This document shows, in pieces, positions 1-9,818 of a stretch of DNA of 64,000 nt. A program made the translations under genes and the position numbers. The notes under the pieces were generated by a model. It made no database searches. It worked only from the letters and a program-made list of their open reading frames with translations, and had not been told where the DNA came from. Numbering within the stretch: position 1 is the stretch's first letter; each line of letters begins with the position of its first letter. Source of the DNA: Sambucus nigra (Eukaryota; Streptophyta; Magnoliopsida; Dipsacales; Adoxaceae); assembly GCA_949130495.1 (NCBI GenBank), contig OX422213.1, positions 542,202,467 to 542,266,466 on the forward strand. Direction: 5' to 3'.

Positions 1-1
1 A

Positions 2-973
2 GTAGAGGCAGAAACCCCAGCAATATCAGGCGAAAAGCCCCTGGTCAGTAGCATGCCCTCCGTAACGCCAACAGTCAACGAGGCACCCGGGGTCACGAAA
101 CCCGCGAGGTGACGAAATGTTGAGATACCCCCTTCCACGAATGAGAGACCCGTAGACGCGAGGCCAGGTCGCGAGACCCCCAACTGCTGACAAGAGGTCA
201 CTATACCATCATGGGGCGCGACCCCTTCTTCAGAAAAAAATACGGGCGTCGAGACCTCCAAGGTCGAGATACCCCCACTGACAGAATTAACGTGTGCTAA
301 GACCTCCAAGGTCAAGACGCCACCAGGCGCCAATGACGGAATGTGCGTAGAGACGCTGCCAACATGCGTCGAGATAACCATAGAAGGCGCATCATCACGC
401 AAGGAACCTACACAAAAACTCGTCAAAGGCGAGAGGCCTTCATAAGAAGAAATAGCAGGCGAGAGACCCCCATTGGAGGGAGCTACTAGCGAGGAACTAC
501 TGTTCATATCCGCGCCCAGATTGGGCTAGACCCTCTGTCCCTCGCGCAGATCGGACGAGACCCCTTGCTCAACCAAGAAATTCATATCCATGCCCAGATT
601 GGGCGAGACCCTCTGTCCCTCGTGCAGATTGGGCGAGACCCTCTGTCCCTCGCGCAGATCGGACGAGACCCCTTGCTCAGCCAAGAAATTCATATTCGCG
701 ACCAGATTGGGCGAGACCCTCTGTCCCTCGCGCAGATCGGACGAGACCCTTTGTTCCTCGCGCGGATTGGATGAAAGCCTGTGTTCCGCGCACAGATTGG
801 GCGAGACCCCGTGTTCAACTAAAAAATTTAGACCTGCGCCCAAATCGGGCGAGCTCCCTTATTCCTCGCGCATACCGCAAGTAGGCGAGACACTCTCCGC
901 AGTCAGCAAAGCATTGGTCGAGAGGCCCCCCGTCACGGAGGAACCCAGACGAAAACCGACATATGCCGATTGA
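2..973 (+). pseudogene. Repetitive E/T/P-rich reading frame of LTR-A, 5' end outside window
   Basis: Frame 2 on the sense strand of LTR-A is nearly open from the window edge to a stop after ...PTYAD at 971-973, with a few internal stops (for example near 110, 206, 450 and 528). The product is low complexity. It has spaced E-[TKR]-P steps in the first 500 bases, then repeated RLGETLCPS / RRSDET blocks over the 30/48-bp array. It resembles in style, not by clear alignment, the EEP-rich frame of LTR-B at 46150-47697, which lies at a comparable place relative to the 3' LTR. The opposite strand is also fairly open (ATG at 1197, Ser-rich), as arrays with unit lengths divisible by three often are; I prefer the sense frame because it agrees with the TATA box. 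Function unknown. Confidence 0.45.
517..870 (+). repeat. 30-bp minisatellite with a 48-bp variant unit
   Basis: Units begin CAGATTGGGCGAGACC or CAGATCGGACGAGACC. Counted unit lengths are 30, 48, 30, 30, 48, 30, 30, 30, 48, 30, filling 354 bp exactly. The 48-bp units carry an 18-bp extension containing AAGAAATTCATAT. All lengths are multiples of three, so both strands keep their frames across the array. Confidence 0.95.
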
Positions 974-1528
974 GAAGGGGAGGAACCCACGAGGGTTCTT
1001 GGCTCAAAACTCGAGGAGGCAGTTATGGCAGATGACAAATCGACGCCACCGGTCGGATGGGACCTAATGTCGCTGGCGCCAGCAGTTTCGGGCATAGGGG
1101 TGCTTGAAATGAACGATGAAGAAGGCGCATAGCCTAAAACCATGGGTGCGCTGGAAGTACCAACATTTGAAGGAGTATCGTTTGGTTTAGGATCCATGGA
1201 TAAGAGGGTATGATAGTTGGGAAGGTTATAGAAAAATAAAAAGGAGATAGGTGGCTATGGTGTTTTTAAAAAAAATATCCCTCTCTCACTTTCTCTCACT
1301 ACAAACCCAAAGATGCTTATGTTTTTGTTGAAGAAGATGAAGGACCCCAAGATAAGGGGCTTATGCTTTTTGCACCAAAATGGGAAAACGTGCAGGAAGG
1401 CAAAAAGTTGATGATCTTTTTTTTCCCGAATGATGAGATGACAGTTCCCACACTGACGCGTGGGTTCTCAAAAAATTAAATACCTCGGATAAAGGGACAC
1501 AGAATTTAATGATCCTAGGATCCCTCCG

Positions 1529-1565
<37 letters not shown>

Positions 1566-1638
1566 GTTGAAACCAGATTTATAGCGTACAAAGTTTTTTT
1601 AGTCTACCCAACCAAAATATCTTTGCACGAGGGGCTAA
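974..1638 (+). other. 3' tail of LTR-A internal region, non-coding
   Basis: No convincing gene. It contains a (TA)n tract at about 1532-1562 and, at 1500-1530, a CCTAGGATC-type segment. That segment matches the corresponding tail of LTR-B near 42140-42160 on the other strand, which supports common descent of the two elements. Confidence 0.6.
1622..1638 (+). promoter_or_regulatory. Polypurine-tract-like primer site of LTR-A
   Basis: GCACGAGGGGCTAA lies directly before the LTR start TGTAGAAGGG. The same block flanks the LTR-B LTR at 42034-42048 in reverse orientation. Position and conservation suggest the plus-strand priming site, although the purine run is short (GAGGGG). Confidence 0.6.
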
Positions 1639-1744
1639 TGTAGAAGGGTGTTATAAACAGAAAAAAGCAAAATAATATAAATATGCTTTTTTTATTAAAT
1701 AACATCCAAGAGGTACCCGCGAGGTCACCCAGAAGTCCAAAATC

Positions 1745-2935
1745 CACCGCAAGTGTCAGCGCCGCGGCAAGTCCCTACGCCACCGCAAGGGTCAGCGCTA
1801 CCTCAGGCGTCAGCGCCACTTCGAGCGTCGGCGCCCCGACAAGGGTCGGCGTCGCCTCACATGTCAGCGCCGATTCAAGCATCAGTGCTACCTCAGGCGT
1901 CAGCTCCACTTCGAGCGTCGGCGCCCCGACAAGGGTCGGTGCCGCCTCATATGTCAGCGCAGATTCAAGCAGCAGCGCTACCTCAAGGGTCAGCGCCATT
2001 TCGAGCGTCGGCGCCACTTCGAGCGTCAGCGCCCCGACAAGGGTCGGCGCCGCCTCACATGTCAGCGCCGATTCAAGCATCAGCGCTACCTCAGGCGTCA
2101 GCGCCACTTCAAGCGTCGGCGCCACTTCGATCGTCGGCGCCCCGACAAGGGTCGGTGCCGCCCCACAGGTCAACGCCGATTCAAGCATCAGCGTTACCTC
2201 AGGCGTCAGCGCCACTTCAAGCGTCAGCGCCATTTCGAGCGTTGGCACCACTTCGAGCGTCGGCGCCCCGACGAGGGTCGGCGCCGCCTCACATGTCAGC
2301 GCCGATTCAAGCATCAGCGCTACCTCAGGCGTCAGCGCCACTTCGAGCGTCGGCGCCCCGACAAGGGTCGGCGCCGCCTCACATGTCAGCGCAGATTCAA
2401 GTAGCAGCGCTACCTCAGGTGTCAGCGCCACTTCAAGCGTCAGCGCCATTTCGAGCGTCGGCGCCACTTCGAACGACGGCGCCCCGATAAGGGTCGGCGC
2501 CGCCTCACATGTCAGCGCAGATTAGAGCAGCAGCGCTACCTCAGGTGTCAGCGCCATTTCGAGCGTCGGCGCCACTTCGAGCGTCGGCGCCCCGACAAGG
2601 GTCTGCGCCGCCTCGCAGGTCAGCGCCGATTCAAGCATCAGCGCTACTTCAAGCGTCAACGCCACTTCAAGTGTCGGCGCCAGGACAAGGATCGGCGCCG
2701 CCCCAGGTATCACAACCACTTCAAGCGTCAGCGCTACCTCAAGTATCAGCGCTGCTTCAAACGTCAACGCCACTTCAAGTGTCGACGCCGTTGCAAGCAT
2801 CGGGATCGCGTTACGTGTCGGCGCCACTGCAAGTGTCGGTGCCACTTCAAACACCAGCACCGATGCAAGGGTCCGCACCGCCGCAAGGGTCGGCGCCAAG
2901 TGCCAGCGCCGCTTCAAGGGCCACTGCAGTAATGA
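1745..2935 (+). repeat. 18-bp minisatellite with higher-order structure inside the LTR
   Basis: The monomer is TCAGCGCCACTTCGAGCG and variants (about 65 copies), clearly GC-richer than the surroundings. CCTCACATG-type monomers recur at 1861, 1951, 2059, 2167 (variant), 2293, 2383 and 2509, that is at spacings of 90, 108, 108, 126, 90 and 126 bp. These are five- to seven-monomer higher-order units. All six frames stay largely open (six-residue repeats such as SATSGV on +), so the ORFs here are by-products of the period and not evidence of a gene. Confidence 0.95.
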
Positions 2936-3662
2936 CAGATTGAGAGAGTCGGCGTCACCGCAAGACTCAGCGCCACTGCAAGGGTCACTACAGAAATATT
3001 ATTTGAGAAGTGCTGCTACAGGGGTTTTCATCATGAAACAGCAGTCTCTAAATGAACAAAAGCACTAACACTTTACTTTCTTGCACAGGTTGCCTAGTCG
3101 AGCAAGCAGGGCTCGAACAGGCGCGTCGGGACCTCCTTGGAGTTTTGGCTTGGCGGCTGAGGGACAAGGTATGTTGAGCAAGCTCAACCACTTAGCACTA
3201 TAGGATTGAGAGAATACTAATAGGAAGACCCAGAATCCACTCGAGGCTACGCACACTGCACACTTGGTCATAAATGAAGTGAGTGGCCAAAGAGTTGGCT
3301 ACTCACAAGAAATAAACTCTTTACAAGAAAAATGACTTTTCCAGAAGAGGGGGTCCTCGAGGTCCCTCTCAAGAAAAATAACACTTTTTAGAGGGAGTGA
3401 GTCCTTAAGGTCTCCTCTCTCAAAGATTTGCAAAATTGCACCACAAGTTACCGTTTAAAAAGATAACTACCAAAATCTGCTATTTTGTCTCCATTAGGGG
3501 ACATATGTGCTTTTTGAGTTTTGGTCGGCTCCAGATGGCGCCTGCAGAGGGGACAGGCAGGCTGCCTGCAGGTAGGGACAAATGGTACACTTTAGATATT
3601 GTTCCCCACCAACTCTCTCAATTTTTGCGCCCAAAATCGCCAGCTCACCCCTAACGCCCATG

Positions 3663-3670
3663 TATAAATA
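3663..3670 (+). promoter_or_regulatory. TATA box of the LTR-A 3' LTR
   Basis: TGTATAAATAGACC at 3661-3674 fixes the element as + oriented. The same motif occurs reversed in both LTR-B LTRs (40563-40570 and 58481-58488), each followed by a conserved leader. Confidence 0.75.
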
Positions 3671-4189
3671 GACCTCTGGGCAAGGTCAAAAGAGATAGAC
3701 AAGAAAAATTGCACTGTTACTCTGCTAAAATATCACCAGACCTACCTAGTATTCTCTCCCTGCTCATTCTCTTAGTGCTGAGTGCCTTGTTCCTTCACTC
3801 CCCACTGACAGCCATCACTCTCAGGTGTTTCCCTTGAGAAAATTGATATTTTTGCTGTGAAAGTTCATCTTCTTGCAGGGAGTGAGTTGAAGCTTGAGTT
3901 CCATTGTTACCAGAAGGAGAAGTTTTCTTCAGAAATTGCACCAGGAGACCTTGAAGACTTGCAGACAGTGTCCATTGGAGTGGGTCACGCCTCACCCTTT
4001 CCAGTTATTCATAGACCCCAGTCTCACTACCCTCTTACAGTAGGAACCACCGCGGCCTCCCCAACTCTCTTCTCTTACCGCTCACTCAGCTGCAAATTGT
4101 CAAGGGCTGCAGAAAAATACAAAAGTTAGTACAAAAGAAAAATGTGGAGAATAATATGCAACTATAAAGAGGGGATGAGACTATAATTC

Positions 4190-5090
4190 AAAAGGTATTT
4201 ACAATGTTTGGAGGGACACCCCCACTGCTATGGCATCCTAAAGGTTCCCTCTCTCTCTGTCTCTCTCTCTCTCTCATTCTCTTGGGGGTGGATCTCCCAC
4301 CCTTCTCCAGAAATGAAAAACATTTTCCCTTCCAGTTATTTACACTAGTAGGCCTCCCAGAATAAAAGGTTTCGCCTCTGTCACAAACAGAAAAGTAATA
4401 ATACCCCCAAATTTTACGGAGTTTTCCTTTGGGCGGTAGAAGTGGAAAAACTCCGCAGGAGTAATGTCTCTCTTGAATTTCTTCTTCCAAAGTAAAATAG
4501 CTGCAAGAATTTCCCTGTAGCCATTGGGACCCAATTGGGTTGGGGCTAACCTCATCGTTTGGAAAGTTCTTCTAACGGGAATAGGGACAGGTAGCCGCAG
4601 CCCATAAATGAAACCATGGAGGGGGAAATAAACCCCATCGTCAGCAAGTGTCGTTCACGACCTTTGTTCCGCAGCGGGTGCGGAGAACATCAAATTCTCA
4701 AAAAATTCAAAGGCCTCAGACACCTAATGAACCCACTCTTGGGTCATTGTGCTGCAGACACTAAGTGCATCATGAAGTCTCTCATCCCTCCGAGACGTGC
4801 CAGCAGGTGCGTCCCCAACCTCAGATGTACCCACTACCACGACATCTATATCCATTGATTGATCACTTGAATTAGCCTCTTCCTCCATGACCACGGAATC
4901 TGAATCTGAATCTAGTACTTCACAGTTTTGGCAATCTCTCAATTGGCACGGCCCTATTGATCTCAAAGGACGCACTGAAGGAAGTTCGGGAGGATGGGCT
5001 CCAAAATGTTTGTTTAAAAAGCCTCTCAAAAATTCGTCTGGGTTAAAGTTCATATGATTGCAATAGTACCTCAAAAACAGAGAGTCCGGA
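4190..5090 (-). pseudogene. Transposase_28-like ('putative gypsy-type transposon') gene fragment
   Basis: Read on the minus strand, 5074-4724 gives NPDEFLRGFLNKHFG, then an acidic stretch with SDSDSVVMEEE, ending EWVH and a stop. A second frame from about 4690 to 4340 reads FPLHGFIYGLRLPVP, then LAPTQLGPNGYREIL, then LLWKKKFKRDITPAEFFHFY. A third frame (to about 4280) continues with NNWKGKCFSFLEKGG. The APxQLxPN(G/S)(Y/W) core, the W-K-K segment and the final NWK-FF block are the signature of the plant Transposase_28-like family, usually found in LTR-element accessory genes. Frameshifts and stops make it a pseudogene. It adjoins the end of LTR-A at 4039, which may have inserted next to or into it; 4040-4189 shows nothing recognisable. 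Gene a of Gypsy-5 carries the same domain. Confidence 0.7.
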
Positions 5091-6299
5091 GTTAGGTGCT
5101 GCAGCCAATATGGTTCTAAAAGGCCTCTCAGAAGCTGCTGTAGGAATAATGATGTGTAGATTAAAGACTAAATAGAAATGATTAGCCAAGTTGGCTAAGT
5201 ATACCAAGTGTTGGGTTCTAAAGCCCTAGAAGTTAATTATCGTCGCGATATATTGTTTTGGGGGAAGGAGGTATGTTATCTTCTAACATGCCGTAGTCAT
5301 TAAACTACCGGCTAAATGTCGCGGACTCTAATCTGAGAACCTAAGGAAAAAGGAATATTCTATCAAACAAGAGTTTCTATAGGCCACAACCAAATATTTA
5401 CATGCCGCTAACTTTCTTTGATACATGACACAAGCTTTACTTCTACATGCCCCAGATGTTTATTAAACCAATTAAAGGGTGTATTTACTCAAGATAGCCT
5501 TAATTTTCCAAGGGATCTTATCCCACCGTGGCCACATACTTAAACGGGTTAGTACTTAATCTGGGATAATTCAAAGATTAAAAGCCCTAGAATACGAAGG
5601 GTCCCTCTCAAGAACAGTTGTACATTTCATTGGTCTGTTTATGTTCTGTCTCTACGACGTGGGAATTCAAAAATACTAAAGATCAAAGCCTAACCAACAA
5701 CATTTTCCCCTTAGGTCAACAATGGAAGATTAAGAGACTTCATTCATGGGCTTAACAGGTATGTTAGAAGCATATCGTATCAATTAAGGGTTTATTTTAG
5801 CAATTCAAGATTGATTCAATTTCAAATCAGTTATCCACTACAACCCAAGTAGTCATAGATTCAAATGAGGGATAAATGTGATTGCAATAGTTATTTTGCA
5901 AGATATGAGTTCGAATAAACGATCTACAAAGAAGAAATCAAAAGCAAACAACAAAAAGTTGAACCACAAGAAGTTTTTTGTCAGAAAATTACTTGGAAAT
6001 GAAGAAACAACCAATGCTCTCTTCGAACCACCTTCAACCTCCCTAAGAACCACCACTTGCAACTATTAGAGATCGCTAGAAAATGCAAGGAGATAAATGC
6101 GCAGAAATTCACTCTCAATATGCTCTCAAATATTTGGGAAAAGTGACGAAGTGCACGTCCAGAACAATTTATATAAGATGGTGCAGGAAGAAGAAGTGTC
6201 GCTTTGTGAACATGCGACAACATTAACAGAATCAAGACGCAAAACCAATTCCTTGGCACTACGCCTTGGGGACTTATTGATAGCACATATATTGTACCT
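5091..6299. other. Unassigned sequence
   Basis: No recognisable gene or repeat. Short frames near 5878-6290 (+) include a Lys-rich piece (KRSTKKKSKANNKK) and a possible helical piece (VQEEEVSLCEHATTL), but none matches a family I recognise. This may be old transposon leader or gag-like sequence. Confidence 0.4.
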
Positions 6300-6927
6300 T
6301 ACTGCCACAGCAACATGGTGTGGACTAGATTACACCTACCGCATCCCTCATACTCTAGTCACTAGTTACATGCTTAGCAGGCCTACCATAACCCTTAAGA
6401 TTTAGGCTACGGCCCTCAAATATAATGTGTCGTCTCCTCTGATCCAATAACCAGCCAGTCGAGGCATCTCCATGATATAGCAATAACACTCCTATACATA
6501 TATAGAGGTCCACACCTCAATATGGAAGGGGATTCATCATTCCTCATTCAAGGTGCGGGTTCATTTCTTACACGAATACATAGCTCAATGCTGGTTACTC
6601 TCTACGCCGCTAAGCATAGCTTGGGGGATATCGTCCAGAGCATCACAACCACCATCCCAGAGCCATCGGAATCATCATAGTCATGTACTACATTCTACTC
6701 TCATGCTTGTACTCCTCTTTAGGCCTAATTACTATGTACCAAACAGAATATATATAATGAGAGTGTGGCACCAAAGTTGACATAGGCTCATTTTTATAGC
6801 CGAACCACTCTATATCTTGTCTTTTATCTCTCTTTACTTGCTCTTATTGCTTATTATGCACTTTACACTTAATTTAGTGGTACAAGAACAACTAGTGGAG
6901 TATTTCGCGTATCATCAGTGAACTCCA
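6300..6927 (+). other. Possible degenerate LTR end upstream of Gypsy-1
   Basis: CATATATAGAGG at 6497-6508 could be a TATA box, followed by a CT-rich leader (TCATCATTCCTCATTC) and a T-rich, pyrimidine-rich tail. It ends at an abrupt junction with RT-coding sequence at about 6928. The layout resembles a Tat-type LTR fused to pol by internal deletion. No second copy is present to prove it. Confidence 0.25.
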
Positions 6928-7798
6928 TTTTTAAGTACAACATTAGTGAGAACATGGAGGTCTATGTTGATGAAATGTTAGTAAAAATCTTGGAAGCTTA
7001 GGACCATATTCATAATCTCAAAGAGACCTTTGTTACCCTTCCAAGGAACCAAATGATCCTCAATGTGAAGAGTGTGCTTTTGGGGTAGACGGAGGCAAAT
7101 TCCTTGGGTTCATAATCACTACACAAGGCATTGAAACCAATCTAGAAAAATATCCAAGATTTATTGGATATAAAGTCCTAAAGAATAGCAAATGAGGTGA
7201 AAATCTTAACTACGAGAGTTGATGCCCTTAATCGATTCATTTTTAAGGCCACAAACAAGTTCTTACCCTTTTTAAAAATTCTAAAGAAGGTATTTGAGTG
7301 AACTCATAAGGCTGAGGAAGCTTTCCAGAATGTTTAAAAGCATCTAGGGTCTACACCCTTGCAATCCCGAACGATTGTAAGGGAAGACTTATATATATAC
7401 CTCGATACTTCAACCACTACCATCATCTCTGCTCTTATCAGGGTTGAATATAGGGTACAATACCTAGTGTACTATGCTTATCTATCCCTATAGGGGTCAA
7501 GAACAAGCTCCAAATAATAGAGAAGTCATCCTTCTGCCTTATTATCTCAAAAAATAAATTGAGGCCCTACTTCTAATCCCATAATGTCATGTTTGTGACT
7601 GACCAACCCCTCCAACAGGTCCTCTATAAGCCCAACACCTCAGTAAAGCTTATCAAGTGGTATGTAGAGATGGGAGAGTTTGAAATAGCCGATTTCATTA
7701 TGGAGTTCAACAACCTAGATGAAGTGGAAGAGGACCACACGAGTCTTAAGGCTAAGGTTCCAGTGGCGCACTATGAGGCTAGGCAACCCCTATTTTAA
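6928..7798 (+). pseudogene. Gypsy-1 reverse transcriptase C-terminus and RNase H remnant (Tat-type)
   Basis: Similarity starts sharply at about 6928 with FKYNISENMEVYVDEMLVK, where the catalytic YVDD has become YVDE. Thumb-region remnants (TTRVDALNRFIFKA, then NKFLPFLKILKK) and an RNase H segment follow, with LYIYLDTST and VLYKPNTSVKLIKWYVEMG near 7589-7680. These blocks match the order in Gypsy-4 and Gypsy-5. Many stops and shifts interrupt the frame, and everything upstream of the YVDD region is absent, so the copy is truncated and inactive. Confidence 0.85.
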
Positions 7799-8340
7799 TA
7801 ATTTGTCCTCACTTATCCTACTTAGTGGCTGGATGTATGGCAACGCAAACATCTTAGGTAGTGGGTAGGACTCCAACTAGAAAAACTATAATAAGGTATA
7901 ATATCTCTCGCTCTTCACTTTCAATTTAAAGCCTATAATAATAAAGGAGAATACGAAGCCTTGGTGGAGGGCTTAGGAAGACTTCCTAGAACATGTGGCA
8001 TCATAAAATGAGATAGACTCGGAGGTCCTAGTTGTCACCCTAGATCAACCAACATCACACAACTCTAGATAAACACTACAAAGGTAGATAAGATCTCCAA
8101 GTGAACCACCTCCATCAAATCTTACCTTAGCAATAGTGAGCTTCCAAATGATAAGCTCCAGGCCAGATGCGTAAAGTGCATAACTTCTGTGTACTATGTG
8201 GAAAGTGGAGTGTTGTATAAGAATAGATATTGATCCCCTCCTTAAATATTCCTAAGCCATCTAGAAGCCCTCTATGTCCTTAAAGACCTAAAGCAAAGAT
8301 GTCTACGATGCCCACAAGTACCCAAAGACCTTAGCCTAAA
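7799..8340 (+). pseudogene. Gypsy-1 second RNase H / integrase N-terminal linker, heavily decayed
   Basis: This lies between the RNase H and integrase remnants. I find no frame longer than a few tens of codons. Its position corresponds to the archaeal-type RNase H and the zinc-binding N-terminus of integrase in Tat elements. The assignment rests on position and on short matches only (for example CTCTATGTCCTTAAAGACC before the integrase). Confidence 0.4.
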
Positions 8341-9332
8341 ATGTCGTGCAACAGGGATAATTCTGGCCAACGTTGGGGAAGGAAGCCAAGATCCTGGTGC
8401 AGTGCTACGACAAGTGACAGAGATTATCTTTTACTCCAAATCAAGCAACAAAAAATGTCCATCATGATATGCTTATGGAACTTAGAGCAATGGGGTGTGG
8501 ATCTGGTGAGACATTCACCTCTCAGCACAGGAAAAAATAAATTATATATAGTGGCCATCGATTACTTCACTAAGTGGGATGAGGATGAACCTTTAGGCGC
8601 CATCACTGAGAAGAAGACCACCAACTTTATCTAAAGACATCATTATAACATTTCGCATACCTAGATCCATAATCTAAAACAAAGTCAAGCATTTTAACAA
8701 CCTAACATTGAGAGTGTTCTACTCAGTATACGACATCGAGAAGCACTACTCATCCCAAGACCATCCTCAAGACAATGGCCAAGTCGGGGTTACAAATAGG
8801 AAGATCTTCCATAATTTGAAGAAAATACTAGATAAGTGCAAGGTTTTATGGGATTACGAACTACCTAGATTTCTATGGGATTATAAGACCACATTCAGAG
8901 GTCCAATCGGGAAAAATCCATTTTCTTTAACGTTCATTAATGAGGTCGTGATCCCAACTGAGGTTGAAATAACCACACAAAATGTATCTCATTTTGAACC
9001 AGGGCTAATAAAGAAAGTCTGAGAGTATCTCTGGATGAGTTAGAAGAAAATAGATAAGTTGCACTAGTTAGGATGGTAGCCTACAAGAAGAAAACAACCT
9101 CCTACGTCAGCAAAAAGGTCCTCCACATGGAGTTAAAATGGGAAACCTAGTCCTAATGGAGGTCACTTTTGCAACGAATAATCATAGTAAAGGGACGCTA
9201 GGTTCCAAATGGGAAGGCACATACATGGTAACTAAGATTACGAGAACTGAGTGTTACTACCTTAAAGCCATATATATGTACAAAATCCCTCATCCCTGGA
9301 ACATAGATCACCTCAAGAAATACTATAAGTAA
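8341..9332 (+). pseudogene. Gypsy-1 integrase remnant
   Basis: Three pieces are in order. The catalytic core start is WGVDLVRHSPLSTGKNKL..YIVAIDYFTKWDEDEP at about 8495-8590. The core end is HYSSQDHPQDNGQVGVTNR and WDYELPRFLWDYKTTFRG at 8708-8905, where the position normally holding the catalytic Glu reads Gly in NGQVGVTNR. The C-terminal domain is GNLVLMEVTFATNN to IPHPWNIDHLKKYYK with its stop at 9330-9332. This is the standard Tat integrase C-terminus. Frameshifts and the lost Glu mark it as dead. Confidence 0.85.
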
Positions 9333-9818
9333 TGCATTTAATGTTTGATAAAAATTAAATAAAGATTTTGTTTCCCATGATGTGTTCTTTAAAAGTACTC
9401 TAGGAAGCTAAGGTCTTATAACCAACGACCTGAGTTGCAAGGAATTCAACCTTAGCCCCAAGTTTAAATTAAGGTCTCAGGGCCACCATTCAAATTTCTA
9501 GGATCTCAACCTTGTCTTAGGACTGACAATAAAAGGTCTTAGGAATAAAAAAAGACTATAGTCCGTAATTCAAACAATCCCAAAAAAAAGCATAGTCAAA
9601 AGGTGTTCGGACTCATAAAAGTCTATAATATTTTTTGAGATATTCATCCGTAAGTCCAAAATGGTAAGGTGTTAAAACCTATTAACAACCCATTAAAACC
9701 TTTCTTTTATATTGAAGTTACCAAGAAAGACACATAAACCTTATACCTTTAATTTGTGAAAAGCTTAAAGAAAATAAATTTCTATGTTTAAAACTTTTTC
9801 TGTTTCAAAGTGTTTGAA
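9333..9818 (+). other. Post-integrase non-coding tail of Gypsy-1
   Basis: AT-rich, with loosely repeated AAGGTCTTA / AGGTCTCAGG / AAAGGTCTTAGG motifs around 9406-9545. Tat elements commonly have long, repeat-prone non-coding 3' regions. No 3' LTR is recognised before Gypsy-2 begins. Confidence 0.45.

Larger units (their letters stand above)
1..4039 (+). mobile_element. LTR-A: 3' part of a minisatellite-rich non-autonomous LTR retrotransposon
   Basis: The window starts inside this element. Its 3' LTR (1639-4039) matches, in opposite orientation, the two LTRs of LTR-B: the LTR start with its purine-rich flank (1622-1650 against 42010-42048), a promoter block (3061-3700 against 40560-41190) and the LTR end (3990-4039 against 40191-40240). 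Internal sequence 1-1638 has one degraded repetitive frame and no gag, protease, RT or integrase. This resembles large retrotransposon derivatives (LARDs), which depend on proteins from other elements; that assignment is inferred. The LTR ends TTACA at 4039, so GTAGG at 4040-4044 would be one copy of the target duplication. The other copy lies outside the window. Confidence 0.8.
1639..4039 (+). repeat. 3' LTR of LTR-A (2401 bp)
   Basis: It begins TGTAGAAGGG and ends CCTCTTACA. It is longer than the two LTR-B LTRs (1843 and 1783 bp), mainly because its U3 holds an ~1.2 kb 18-bp array where LTR-B has a ~37-bp array. From about 3061 on it aligns with LTR-B: the TTGGCTTGG..GCTGAGG block, the CACTTAGCACT block, a TATA box at 3663 and the TCATAGACC..AGTCTCACTACCC terminus. 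Confidence 0.85.

Noticed and set aside
859..1197. Minus-strand Ser-rich ORF with good ATG at 1197
   Set aside because: Antisense to LTR-A. The sense frame 2 is also open and ends cleanly at 973. Kept only as a remark, because a choice by codon bias is not possible by eye.
1753..2943. Long ORFs on all frames of both strands (up to 280 codons)
   Set aside because: They follow from an 18-bp repeat free of stop codons inside an LTR. There is no start context, no domain and no consistent strand.
4245..4280. CT-rich microsatellite as a possible regulatory GA/CT element
   Set aside because: Short simple repeat at the end of a decayed minus-strand gene; no promoter in the vicinity.
5853..6405. Several overlapping ORFs on both strands
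   Set aside because: Short, mutually exclusive and without a known family. No splice or promoter evidence for a host gene.
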